A stretch of DNA of 64,000 bases, taken from positions 1 through 64,000 of the forward strand of contig AP026148.1 of the NCBI GenBank assembly GCA_030295235.1, given 5' to 3'. The notes beneath the pieces were generated by a model. The model worked only from the letters and a program-made list of their open reading frames with translations, was not told where the DNA came from and ran no database searches. Shown piece after piece: positions 31,507 through 41,864 of the stretch. The position numbers and the translations under genes were made by a program. This DNA is from Fistulifera solaris. Taxonomy: Eukaryota; Bacillariophyta; Bacillariophyceae; Naviculales; Stauroneidaceae. Numbering within the stretch: the stretch's first letter is position 1; each line of letters starts with the position of its first letter.

Positions 31507-32163
31507 ATGACTGCTGATACCTGGAAAGATGATTTCGTTATCGACTTCAACAATCAGCTAGTCGATCTCTCCAATCTGCTCTCAACTCGAGCACAAAGGA
31601 GGAACACCTTCAAGGAAGTGCCTATCTTATCACCTAAACGGCCGCCTCGAAGACGTTTATACCCTATTGTACCAAAAGCGGATTCGATCGAGAAAGAACA
31701 GCTTACGAAAGAGATGGAGCAACTAACACTGGACAATGGCTACGCTCCGAGAAAACACAACCTTCGTGACACATTTAACCTACAAAGCGCCCCTTTACTT
31801 CAAGAAGACTATCCGCACCTTCCGCTTTCGCCTCCTCCTCGTCCCGGAACAGCAACCTTCTGCTCACCGAGAAATTCACGAAAAGAAGACGAGAAGATTG
31901 CGAAAATGTCCAAGGAGAACGGATCGAATGGACCTATGCAAATTGAAGTGTATCCAGGCATATTCGCACCTCTGAGGGGCGCGGAAGAAACAAACCGAGC
32001 GTTCGCGCTTCAACAATATAAGGACGTGACCTGCTTCGATTGTTCTGCAAAGTTAAGATGCATACAAGATGCAGAGTACGTACTATGTCCCAAATGCAAA
32101 GTAATCAGTCCACTTTTGACTGAGAACGGACAAGGAATCGGACTAGGATTGTTGATCGGATAG
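31507..32163 (+). CDS. Zinc-ribbon protein of diatom-type uncharacterised family
   Basis: 218 residues from a clean ATG. The first two-thirds is basic, Pro/Ser-rich and probably disordered. The C-terminal third is conserved in style with a family common in diatoms: VYPGIFAPLRGAEETNRAF, then CFDCSAKLRCIQDAEYVLC, then PKCKVISPL. The two CxxC pairs (CFDC and CPKC) with the CIQDAEYVLCP core form a likely zinc ribbon. Function is unknown in the family. The frame is unbroken. Confidence 0.72.
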   Translation: MTADTWKDDFVIDFNNQLVDLSNLLSTRAQRRNTFKEVPILSPKRPPRRRLYPIVPKADSIEKEQLTKEMEQLTLDNGYAPRKHNLRDTFNLQSAPLLQEDYPHLPLSPPPRPGTATFCSPRNSRKEDEKIAKMSKENGSNGPMQIEVYPGIFAPLRGAEETNRAFALQQYKDVTCFDCSAKLRCIQDAEYVLCPKCKVISPLLTENGQGIGLGLLIG

Positions 32164-32412
32164 AACATAAACATTCATTATTATTAACCAGCTTCAGTTT
32201 TGTCATAACTTTGTCATTTAATCTTGCTTGTTGGTTATTAGAATGATCTTCGCTTACTATGACAACTACAAATGATACATAACAGAAATAATCCCAGCGA
32301 AAAAAATAGTCGATGGTGCTATAGAGAATAGACAGATTAAGAGGTACGGTGCTAAAAACTAGTAAATTTCTTATTTATTCAATGCAAAGAAATGGTAGCT
32401 ACCGATTATTCG

Positions 32413-33739
32413 TCACCTTTGATCACTTTCAAGCGAGAGTAGCGAGAACGAGTCCTCGAAAGAAGCAACGCGATTCGAAATTGCTAATTGTTGGTCGGTG
32501 CTTTTCGGGCTAAGCTGGTCTGAAGTTGAGGGCGATGGTCGTTTGGATGCCCTTCGGGTGGCTTCCTTCTGTGCTGGCTTTGCCCAAATCTCTCGTTCCA
32601 AGAGAAAAGAACCACTCTCCGAGACAAACGTATCAACAAAAGTATCATCCTCTTCAGATGAGATACACTCACCTCTTGCTAGTTTAATCGAGTCGACGGC
32701 CGAACAAAAGGGTTTCGGGTCTAGTGAAGAATATGAATCGGCGAAAGTACCGAGAGCCGTATCCTCCTCCGAAGGCAAGTACTCGCGTGTCGCTGCGCGA
32801 GCACTTTCAGAGGCCATTGACATTTGAGCATTTTGCTGGCTAATGAGTACGAGTGGTTCGATCTCGTCTGGGCTTAAGTGTCTCGCTGGTGGCCGCGGGG
32901 CAGCTCGGTTTACCGGAGATTGGTTAGCATCACTCAAGAATCTATGCGTGTTTCTTTCCGAATGGCAGCTACGATGATGGAGCTTATCTCCCGACGGATG
33001 CTGAGAGTATTTGAGATCGAGCGACGGCATTTTTGAGTTGATGATTAACTCATGAGCAGGCACCACGTGTCGGCGATCGTCTCGTACAGGCCGCTGTTCT
33101 CGACTTTTTCTTCTCTCTTTCGATCTGCAGTGCAATCTTCATGTCGATTTGTTTCTGTTCTTTGAGTTTTTGTTGAATCATCTTTAAATCTCGCTTTTCT
33201 TGTTCGCGTGTGTAACGCTCTGCGTCACCAAAACTTCGATGTTTCCCTTTTGTCGAACTAACCCTTCGCTCTCTTTCTTTTTCTTCCTTAACCATCTGTT
33301 TCATTCGCTTTTTCCGTTCATTTCGCTCCTTTTTCTCCTGCAATTCACGTTCTAGCTGCGCATGCATGGTCTTGAGCATTCTGATCGTAATATCTTCATC
33401 TTCGAGTTGTAACACAGTTCTTCCCCCCAAGGGAAGTATCATTTCAGTTTTTTCTCCAGGTACCGGTTGCGGTAATTCGTAAGTCTCAATAGGGCTCTTT
33501 TCTACAATGGTTGATGCAGTGAGACTCTCTTGTCGTCGAACCCGTCGATTCGTAGGTGCTACATTGACGTTTTGCAAAGGATCTAAGCCCGTCAGTCCAC
33601 TGCGAGTTGTGATAGTGCTTGTGCTCGATATGAACGTGTTGTCTTCATCGCGAAGACTCGCCAATGTATCCGAATGACGAACCTCAATCGTCATAAACTT
33701 TCTCGAGTCTCGTCGTTGTAGTAGATCTTCGGGGATCAT
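32413..33739 (-). CDS. Coiled-coil hypothetical protein, one frameshift
   Basis: The ATG at 33739 starts MIPEDLLQRRDSRKFMT. A disordered N-terminus leads into a charged helix of about 100 residues (LERELQEKKERNERKKRMKQ, then EQEKRDLKMIQQKLKEQKQ). In the A5 run near 33113-33117 the frame slips by one base and continues as SREQRPVRDDRRHVVPAHEL to the stop at 32413. Total is about 441 residues. The C-terminus is Ser/Glu-rich. There is no leader or membrane segment. No family recognised. Confidence 0.55.
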
Positions 33740-34030
33740 TTCTGAAGAAGGAGCAGAAAGAAAGAGCGCGAATTGTTTCTCCTTTGTCCGAGCGCAACTT
33801 CAGTCAGACTGAATACCTCAATGATATTGTCAAAGGTATTAAAAGATAGGGAGGAAGGAAGGAAACAAAGAAAGAAAGCTAGATGCTATCTACCAGGTAC
33901 TGGTTATTGAAGGCGTTTCGTTTTTTCTTTCTCTTTCTTGTCCAAAACATAAAACACAGCAAGTGTCGGGTGTGCGGTTTTTGACGCCCAACGCCCACGA
34001 TCGAAAATTGAAATCATCTACGACGGTGCA

Positions 34031-34066
34031 TACCTGGTACAGTACTGGACCGGTACCGGTACTGGT
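34031..34066. repeat. GGTACC palindrome cluster
   Basis: TACCTGGTACAGTACTGG followed by ACCGGTACCGGTACTGG: five overlapping GGTAC/GTACC elements, the densest such cluster in the window. Confidence 0.6.
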
Positions 34067-34642
34067 TACACCCTCCATTCAATTCTGCCTACAGTAAAAA
34101 GTGTCGCTGTTCGCTGTCCTTTGGTTACTGGAAGGCTTTTTCGTAAATGCACTATTTGCAAATATACTGAAATGAGAGCATTCATAGTAATTCAAGACCG
34201 AGCCTCAAAAAATAACGCTAAGGCCTTTCTCATCCATCATAGTCTAGAGAAGAGACACGATAGATACTTCACAAGGAATCAAATTTGTATGATTACCACT
34301 GCGCTTTCCTACTAACAGAAAATAAAATAATGATCTGCTCAAAATCACGTGTTGATTTGATGATGTTCTACGTAGCAAAGGATCTTCTCGCTACTCGCTC
34401 AAGAGCACTAATTGACTTTGGGATCTTGCGTGATTGATCATTGATCGCCATCTCGTTTGTCGCAATGCTCAATGTGCGATCGCATTATTTTTGAATCAGT
34501 AGCTATTGACACTGGCAAACAGCTTGACCAAACGATGCCGATTTCTCATTTATCAACCATAAATGTAGACTAATCTAGCGCTCTAGGTTTAGGATTACCG
34601 CTCGTGGTCATTAGGTTCTCCGTCGTTCGCTTCTCGGTTGGC

Positions 34643-34725
34643 GGGGGCTGGGGTTGGGAAAGGGTAGCACGACGCGATTTTACTCTTGACTTGGGGTACG
34701 GGGGTTAGGGGGCAGGTTGTGGTGT
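34643..34725 (+). other. Potential G-quadruplex pair
   Basis: First block: G5-CT-G4-TT-G3-AAA-G3 at 34643-34664. Second block: G4-TAC-G5-TTA-G5-CA-GG from about 34694, the last tract having only two G. The first block meets the usual quadruplex rule with loops of two or three bases. GGGTTAGGG in the second block looks telomere-like but is a single unit. Confidence 0.55.
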
Positions 34726-36145
34726 AGGAATACATAGGAAGGCTACTGCGCAACATGATTAGGGTCTGATACATTGAGTCGGCTCGAAGGTCACGGTCAC
34801 TATTTTGATTCGCAATGCGTGTCGGTAAAGGTTCAGACATTCCATTCACAGATAGAGATTGCGAGGATTCTCATAGTGCAAACGTTCCACAGCAGATAAT
34901 TCCTCTTCCACGGTGAAACTCTGATAGTGAGAATGCCACTGACCTAACAAGCAAGAGATGATACCCTGCTGCAGCTCGGGGTTTCACCGAACTCAGTATC
35001 TATGTCATCTTCATCTCCACATGAGTGTGCACTCACTTTTTCATTTGTTGGTGAGAAGGCACGGAACCTGAACCTACGATGTGAATGCTCACCAGCAAAC
35101 AATTCATCATCTTCTTCATGTGACTGCGATGGAAATGTCAATCCCTGCGCGGACTGCTCGTGAAATTAACCGACAATCAAACCACTTAAAAATACTGATG
35201 CTATGGGAAGCAAAATTGGGACGAAAGACGACCGTCTAAAGTTGTCTATCAAGATGGCGTCACATTTACTTTCCTCACGTTTTCTTCACGACGAAGATGC
35301 TTCAGTTGTCAAGTACGGCAACTATTCGTGCGAGTAATCCTAAGGTCTTTTGATATCAATCAGGCGTAAATGCACATACTAGAAATCAACTTTTTGCTCT
35401 CGAAATGTATCTCTTATCCCATCGTTCAATTTTGTGGTTTGGTTAGTCATTTGGACTATTCACCTTGTTTGATTATCAGCAGTCGTCGCAAATGCAACAT
35501 CGATCCAGCTGATTTTCCGTTTCGTCGCTCTCCCACCAACAATAACTCGAATTAAGGTTAACGATGAAATTCTTGAAGAATAGTGTGAGTCACAGACAAG
35601 TGTTGTCAGTTGTGAGTACTGGTAACTGGTAGTGGGTACTGGTATGACGCACAATCTGTGACATTTATCATTTATTATCTTAAAAAAAGGACCTAAGCTT
35701 AAACTGATACAACAGATACTGACTTATGACCTTTCTGGGTAGCTTTATTCAAGATGCTGGGGAACAATTTCCGGCCCTCCTTCGTTAAATGCAGTAACAA
35801 CTTATCAGGCTGGTTAATATTGCCCTCCCTTAACGAATAAGGTATTTGCTGATCACGGTGCGATGGATTTGTGCTCTTTCTCGGATACTTCTTGCTTCTT
35901 CCATTCATTTTTACTGTCAAGATTCCAAGTGCCGAGGCTTTTTATTCCTTTCTACTCACTTTCCCACTTCCTGCATCCCACTTCGCTCGACGGCGCATTT
36001 TCGTCGTATTCACTTATTGATGCGTTTTTTCATCCAACATTTTCAATTTTGAAAAAAAGTGCTTCTTATCTTCTTCGGCAAGTCGTCGCCATCCATCGGC
36101 CTATGAAGAATCGTCAAACTCTTAAAAACAAAAGTAACCACGACG

Positions 36146-36649
36146 ATGAAAGCCTTTGAAAAATTTACGCTGAAACGATTACGTACGCCCTTCGCGAAAG
36201 CCATAGCCATTCAGCAAAACATCCTTTTAAATGACACGTTGCCCGACTTGTCGCCTGCCGATAGTTACTCGATATCGTCATCAAGTGTTGCCGGCAGCGA
36301 TCGCTCCGTATGTACAAATGCATCACTGCAACAAACCAGTGTCGTGATACAATCTCGATTCTCTAGAATTGTACAAGAAATCCATACCGATCTCCGACAA
36401 AGCATGCAAATGCGACGGAAACAACGCAGCGCTAGACAACAATGGCTCGGACAACAATCACCGGAGTGCCAGTCGAGTGAAATCGTCATGCGGGAGTCTC
36501 CCCGAAAAGACTCTCAGCAATCCATGTCGTTTCTTCCCGAGACGCTGCAAGTCAAACGAAAACTTGTCGCAGTTCGGGAACAACAAGTCCGAAATTTACT
36601 CGCGACAGAGCGACTCATGCTACAACAAGTTGCCTTATCGAAACGGTAG
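36146..36649 (+). CDS. Hypothetical helical protein, 167 aa
   Basis: The ATG at 36146 begins MKAFEKFTLKRLRTPFAKAI. The middle is Ser-rich; the second half is a basic helix with many Gln and Arg (RRKQRSARQQWLGQQ) and ends in a predicted coiled coil (VAVREQQVRNLLATERLMLQ). The frame is unbroken. No family recognised. Confidence 0.5.
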   Translation: MKAFEKFTLKRLRTPFAKAIAIQQNILLNDTLPDLSPADSYSISSSSVAGSDRSVCTNASLQQTSVVIQSRFSRIVQEIHTDLRQSMQMRRKQRSARQQWLGQQSPECQSSEIVMRESPRKDSQQSMSFLPETLQVKRKLVAVREQQVRNLLATERLMLQQVALSKR

Positions 36650-37233
36650 ACAACAACATACTTGACTGCCGCTCTGTTTATCAAATGTTACAGTCTGTTC
36701 CCTACTCTCATAGCAGGCGCTTTCAACATAATTTACTCAATTTAAAATATCTAGAGAGAGGACTGTTGACTTAAAGAAAGTAGTTCAAATCGATGGTGTA
36801 TTACTTCCAGGAGTAGTTCCGACCTACAGTTCGCTGTTGCAACTAAAAAAAACCTGGTTGTCGCCGGACCAGTGAGTGCCGGTTAGTGACTGAAGCTCAG
36901 TTTCTGTAAGACATCATTTCAGATTCAGTATAGTTTGACGTTCGCATCTAAAAATACATAAGCCCTTTGAACTTCGATTTGTGGGAAGAAAAATATTGAG
37001 GATGTTGTTTGAATTGCCCGTGCTGCTCCGCGCTCCCGCACATCTTCGAAACGAACATCCCCGCTGATGTGTGTTCTTTGATTGCCGTCGGCGACGATGA
37101 TGATGTTTTACAATCATCCTTCAAATTTTCGCAATGAAAGGATCCTTGCCTACTTGCAAATTTGTTCACTCAGTAGAAAAGAATCATCTATGTTGCACCT
37201 TTCTTCCAAGCTTTCTTACTGACATTAAATTGA
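36650..37233. other. Intergenic, no gene seen
   Basis: Short overlapping frames only; no motif recognised. Confidence 0.4.
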
Positions 37234-38402
37234 ATGAATCATCCATCGCATTTCAACCACGTTCGTCCTCGCGCAGCGGATATAGCTTCGTTAGAACACG
37301 CAAACACTCAGCAACAGCAACAGACTTTAAGCGGCTTTCTATTTCGTCTGGAATTAGAATTAGAAACAAATAGGCGAAAAAGGAATCAGCGGCGTTTACA
37401 GCATCCTACTTGCGCAGAAGCTTCGAATATCGCAATCCCTCAACATACAAATATTACCGAATCTCATGCAGATCGAAAGCCCGCGTCGTTCAAGCTGAAT
37501 GAGCTAGAGTTTTCTCGTCATTCTTGTACGCATAAAAAGGAGTCAAAAATAAAGGAAAAAGGAGAGAAACGCACTGGAACAAAACCACGACAAAGGCCGC
37601 AACATATACTAGATCGCCTGCAAAAACGCACATCGACGGGACCCGTTTCGCCGACCAAAGATCATTCAACAATCAGCAAACGAGCAACAGGAACTATGCT
37701 GATACCCGAAAGTCCACGCAATGGACGTCGGAGATCAATCAAGAACTGTACTGTACGATCTATCCTGCTACATGACTCGGAAAAGAAGAGCTGACACTGG
37801 AATGTCATGACATTGCTACTTCTTCCTCGTCAACGGACGAGCCCCTGGTCAGCAAATCCATTTCTCGCACTAATTCGTCCACAACGTATCAAGGTGACAG
37901 CAGTCAGAGTAGTAGTTCGCACGTAACCGACCTTTCGCACTACAGTGAGAAACTTGCTTTTCCGAATCAGCATCCCATTAGCGTCCGAACAAGCACCATC
38001 ACACGCAGATTATCTGCAAGCGTGCGGTTTAATGAAAGCCTGACGAACCTTGATTGCACTGGCGATACTCCTATGAATCTGTTTGAATCGAAAGATGCGG
38101 ATCTGTTGCCAGCCGGAGGCGTGCACGGAAGTAGCTTGAGCCTTTTGCATACGAGCTATAGCAGTTTACCGATTGACGATACCGACGGCTGTCACAGCTC
38201 TCCAGTCAAACGCCAGCGCGATCCTTTGCGCCGCAATCGCGAAATCTCTTCAGAGACCTTACGTCAACAACAGCGTCAGCTAGAGGAAACCTTGCGACAC
38301 ATTCAAGAGTCTCCGATGGCAATGCGGGAAACCGCGCACTCGTCAGGAAAGAGTTTAGTTTTGAGATTCGGCAGAAAGAAAAGGAACGGCTCCGCTGCAT
38401 GA
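37234..38402 (+). CDS. Hypothetical basic, disordered protein, one frameshift
   Basis: The ATG at 37234 (MNHPSHFNHVRPRAADIASL) opens a frame to 37794. One base is missing near 37785 (AAAAGAAGAGC); the other frame then reads ELTLECHDIATSSSSTDEPL and continues without stop to 38402. Combined length is about 389 residues. It is rich in Lys/Arg in the first half and in Ser/Thr in the second, ending in a Gln/Arg helix (RQQQRQLEETLRHIQ) and a basic tail. No family recognised; the nucleus is a fair guess. Confidence 0.5.
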
Positions 38403-39201
38403 ATGGGCCCTTTAAGGGGAGACCGAGGTAATACCAGATAGACTAGAGCCACGGGTGAGAAATTTTTGATGACCCTCTTGTCAGAGTAATTTTCTAAGGA
38501 TTGTTCAGTTTTATTGCGCAAGTAGATCCAGCTAAACTAGGCCGCAGCCTTAGCAAATCCCGAAGGAAAAAGGTTTCGACTATAAGTAGTCGCTACCTAG
38601 TCAAGAGGAGAAACTATAGATCCCTTCAATCACATCAAAAGATTTCCGATCACACCCCAGACTCCATCCAGCACCCAGTACGTACATTGATTGTGAAACA
38701 GTGATAAAACAAAGGAAAGAATTTAGTTCGATTTGTTATAATCGGGGCTGACACTTGAAACAAACCGTGACACATGGGCCCATTGCCCGCAATTCCTTAT
38801 CAGTAGGGATCCGAATAATCGAAATGGTATTTCGCCGAACCGTGAACCGACGAGTTTTAGTCATTACCAATTACCAGGTACTAGAGTAGACAGAGGCCGA
38901 TCCTGTGCGTGTAGTGGCGCTGGCGGGAAACGGTACTGCACGCTGGTCAAGAGTATATAACACGACCAGGAAAAGAAGAGGGGATCTTCTACTTTTCAAG
39001 GAATAGTCGTTAAAACAGAACGAGGCTGTGTTTCACGAGTTCAATACGATGCGCAAGGTGCGCTTTAAAGCAAAACAGATGCGGAAAACTTCAAAAACGT
39101 TTTATTCACGGTCAACGTGAACTAAAGACCCTTTTTTGAAATTAAAGCGTCGCTCTTATCCGACTTTTTACGACTAGATTGCCATTGATGCCTCTCATAG
39201 G
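38403..39201. other. Intergenic, no gene seen
   Basis: AT-rich spacer with ACCAGGTACTAGAG near 38874. A 67-codon frame at 38501-38704 has no support. Confidence 0.4.
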
Positions 39202-40649
39202 ATGGCTGATCTATCTTGCCATTCGCATCATAGCAACAGCTCCTTACAAGATTTATTCGAGACTTCGCTGAATCGTTTCCTCGATGAGCCGGGCCATTTG
39301 AGTGCGTTAGAAATGGTACTCAACGATTCGTCCTATTTGAAGAACCATTGTTCGCACAACTCGAGCGGGTCTCTACTTGGCAATGGTACTAAATTGCTGG
39401 AAACCTCGGCGTCGTCGTTTGATCCGGAAATAAGTCAAGAATTTCTGAAAGGAGAAGTCGCTGACACCCTCATCAATCGAGCGAGGCATACGGATATGGA
39501 AGAAGAAATCAAGAAGCTACGAGAGGAAAAGATGAAATTAGAAGAGGATTTAAAGGCGAAAAGAGAAAGGAAGAAAAGAAGGGCTTTAAAAAAAAAAGAG
39601 GAAGGATGCAAAGAAGGAACACCAGGAGAAGGACGTTTCACCAGTTGATGATAATCAGGTATCTCTCGCAAATATAGACGAGGTACATCAAGAGAAAGCA
39701 CCCGAGAAGATTGAAGATGAATCGAATCGAGAAGCATCGGAAGAGGATCAAGCTCCGATGGGTTCTGTATTCATAGTCGAAACCGAATCATCAAACAAGA
39801 CATCATTTAAGCGAAAGGTTTCGAAGAAGGAGTCCAGTCGGCTTCGTGAACTCTACACAGATACTGGTAGTCTTATACTCGAAGGATACATTCGGGTTGA
39901 CGGTAGCCGACGGCGGCATTCATCTCATGAAATGCCTAGGAGCGTTTTGTCGGACTTTACCAACAGCGAAGAGGCAGAGACGAACCCCGAGAAAGAATCG
40001 ACCAAGGCTTCTGTCAGTGAGCAAGTTAATTTTGGAAAGGAAAAACGAAGACACTCTTCTTATGAAGTACCTCGACAAGCGCCAGAACGTAGAACTTCTT
40101 GTCTTATTCAAGAGATTGCAATTGTAAAAAAAGTCAAAGAAGGATCAGTCAAAGAAGGAGGGAACATTGCGAGAGGAAGGTAGCAAAGCACACGCAAAAG
40201 ACGACGAAGTAAACATAAAAGAAGGCAAAACAGCAAAACATGTAAAAAAGGACAAATGTAAAGACGAAACAGCCCTGAAGGCGACTAAAACCAAGGAGGA
40301 AGTTCCTTTGATCGAATCAGAAGTGAACGTCGCCAGAGACGAGGAACCAGAACCAGCAGCTCTGAAGTCAAGAGAGGAACGTTTGAAGAAGTTTGAAACA
40401 GAGAGAGGGTTGTCCTCGTCGCCTTGTAGGATTCGATCAAAGAAAAGAGCTGGTCTTGCAAACAACCCTCCTCCGAAGTGTATATTGGATGCTCTAAACT
40501 GGGCGTCGCGAAACGGTCTCTTTGGAATGAACAATGATCAGACGAGGCGAGCAAGAGTGATTGCTGCTCACCGTCGTGAGAAGTTTGAGGAATTGGTGTC
40601 TGAGTACGATCAAGGTGTTATTCGTCGTCGGCACTCCGTGTCAAGTTAA
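39202..40649 (+). CDS. Charged coiled-coil protein with RRHSS motifs, two frameshifts
   Basis: The ATG at 39202 (MADLSCHSHHSNSSLQDLFE) opens the frame. Near residue 110 lies a Lys/Glu coiled coil. The frame slips by one base in the A10 run near 39588-39597 and again near 40157 in GGAGGGAAC; corrected length is 481 residues. Two copies of RRHSS(H/Y)E(M/V)PR occur (about 39908-39940 and 40043-40073) and the protein ends RRRHSVSS; these fit basophilic-kinase sites (R-R-x-S). A conserved-looking C-terminal block has PPPKCILDALNWASRNGLFG. No family recognised. Confidence 0.55.
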
Positions 40650-40823
40650 GCTAGCTACAGAGCCGCTGTATCACTAACAGCTAGTGAACGAAAGGACGTG
40701 CCATGACTTGTTGTAAATGCTCGTACCTGAATAACGTGATAAGTGATATTATTTGTCTATCATCAAATTTTCTAATCAGTTGTTTTCTTTCTTTCTGATA
40801 CTAGCGCTATAAATATTTCGTTC

Positions 40824-40964
40824 ATGGCTCCAGAGCCTCAGGAAGAAAGTGGAAAGCAGGGAAAAAGTAAACTTGAGAGGGATCTGCGACGAATTTTGTC
40901 CAAAGAATCAAGAAATATTTTAGAAAAGAAACGTAAGATGATTCAAATGTATTCTTTTTCTTGA
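40824..40964 (+). CDS. Possible small protein, 46 aa
   Basis: ATG at 40824, TGA at 40962. The product starts MAPEPQEESGKQGKSKLERD and continues as a basic amphipathic helix. It might be a real small protein, an exon of the upstream gene, or chance. There is no homology support. Confidence 0.2.
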   Translation: MAPEPQEESGKQGKSKLERDLRRILSKESRNILEKKRKMIQMYSFS

Positions 40965-41043
40965 TTAATTAAGTATGACGATGGCTAAAATGCGGGCAAT
41001 GCAGAAAGAACTACTCCGTAGTAATACGGAGTATAAACAATAA

Positions 41044-41067
41044 CTCGTGACTTAAATACAGTCGTGG
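41044..41067 (+). repeat. Dispersed GACTG-N5-CAGTC motif
   Basis: CTCGTGACTTAAATACAGTC followed by GTGG, in the 5' flank of the IF1-like gene. Confidence 0.6.
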
Positions 41068-41307
41068 TTTGAAAAGGTCGCTTACACCTTGTACGTATAC
41101 AAACTATCCCGTAACTTATTCGAGACGGAGAACAAGTTCGCTTCGTGGGAACGCGATTCTCGTTGGTGCGAAGAAAAAAGATGTCACTTTTTCGAAAACA
41201 TTGTTCGAAGCGAATACGATTCATTGCATTCTCATTCTCATATTTTCAAACAAGCAACGCACTCATCCAATAAATTAAAATTAATAGAGGAGACAGAAAC
41301 CTTGAAG

Positions 41308-41728
41308 ATGCTTGCTATTGCACGCAAATCCGTAATCAGCAAAGCACCGGTTATGACAGTCGCAGCTTCGCGAGCGATGTCTTCATTTCAAAGACCATTT
41401 TCAACATCTTTAGGCGACATATTTCACGTTAAGGTACGAAGAAGTATTGTTGTATAGGGGAAACGTGACTAGAAAACACACTGATGTTCTATTCTTTCGT
41501 TTCTATTAGGAAAAAGTCGAAGAAGACAGATATATACGCAAGATGGAACAGCGTGGCGTCGAGCATCGTGACATGGCCAATCCTCAATGGAATAGCACTC
41601 CACCTGCCCACACCAGCAAAACACCCGAGCAACTAGCAATGCAAGAGATCCGGCGTATGTTAAATGAGAAAGACTATTTGACTTATCCTACACTGGAAGC
41701 GTTGGTGCAGTGGAAATTAAAAAAGTAA
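41308..41728 (+). CDS. IF1-like mitochondrial ATPase inhibitor, two exons
   Basis: Exon 1 41308-41433, intron 41434-41509 (GTACGA...CTATTAG, 76 bp, phase 0), exon 2 41510-41728; 114 residues. The N-terminus MLAIARKSVISKAPVMTVAA, rich in Arg/Ser/Ala and ending near RPFSTSLGD, is a typical mitochondrial presequence. The junction reads FHVKEKVEEDRYIRKMEQRG, which resembles the inhibitory helix of IF1 (F-x-x-RE-KAEE-x-RY). The C-terminal part, with TPEQLAMQEIRRMLNEKDYL, is longer than in IF1, so the family assignment is tentative. If correct, it blocks ATP hydrolysis by the mitochondrial F1 sector. The frame is unbroken. Confidence 0.5.
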
Positions 41729-41864
41729 TTGTTTCCAGATTGTATGATATTTTGCATCCTACAAGTCGGTTGTCTATTTCAACATTACGTTTTCTTTATC
41801 TGCACAAAATTACTATTAAGTAGAACAATTTTTACTCATTTGTCGTGCTCTTACAACTCAGCCA

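Larger units (their letters stand above)
33740..36145. other. Intergenic, 2.4 kb, G-rich island and GTAC palindromes
   Basis: No gene called; frames here are under 100 codons and lack any recognisable content. Features: TACCAGGTACTGGTT at 33891-33905, a run of GGTACC-type palindromes at 34031-34066, a G-rich block at 34643-34725, and GTACTGGTAACTGGTAG near 35615-35644. Confidence 0.5.
40650..41307. other. Intergenic, one small open frame
   Basis: It contains the 46-codon frame at 40824-40964 and a copy of the dispersed motif at 41044-41067, about 240 bases before the next start codon. Confidence 0.45.

Noticed and set aside
34694-34725. Interstitial telomere repeat (GGGTTAGGG)
   Set aside because: Only one unit, inside a longer G-rich tract with other loop sequences; better described as a quadruplex candidate.
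34595-34849. 84-codon minus-strand frame over the G-rich block
   Set aside because: Pro/Thr-rich product dictated by the C-rich strand of the quadruplex tract; there is no other support.
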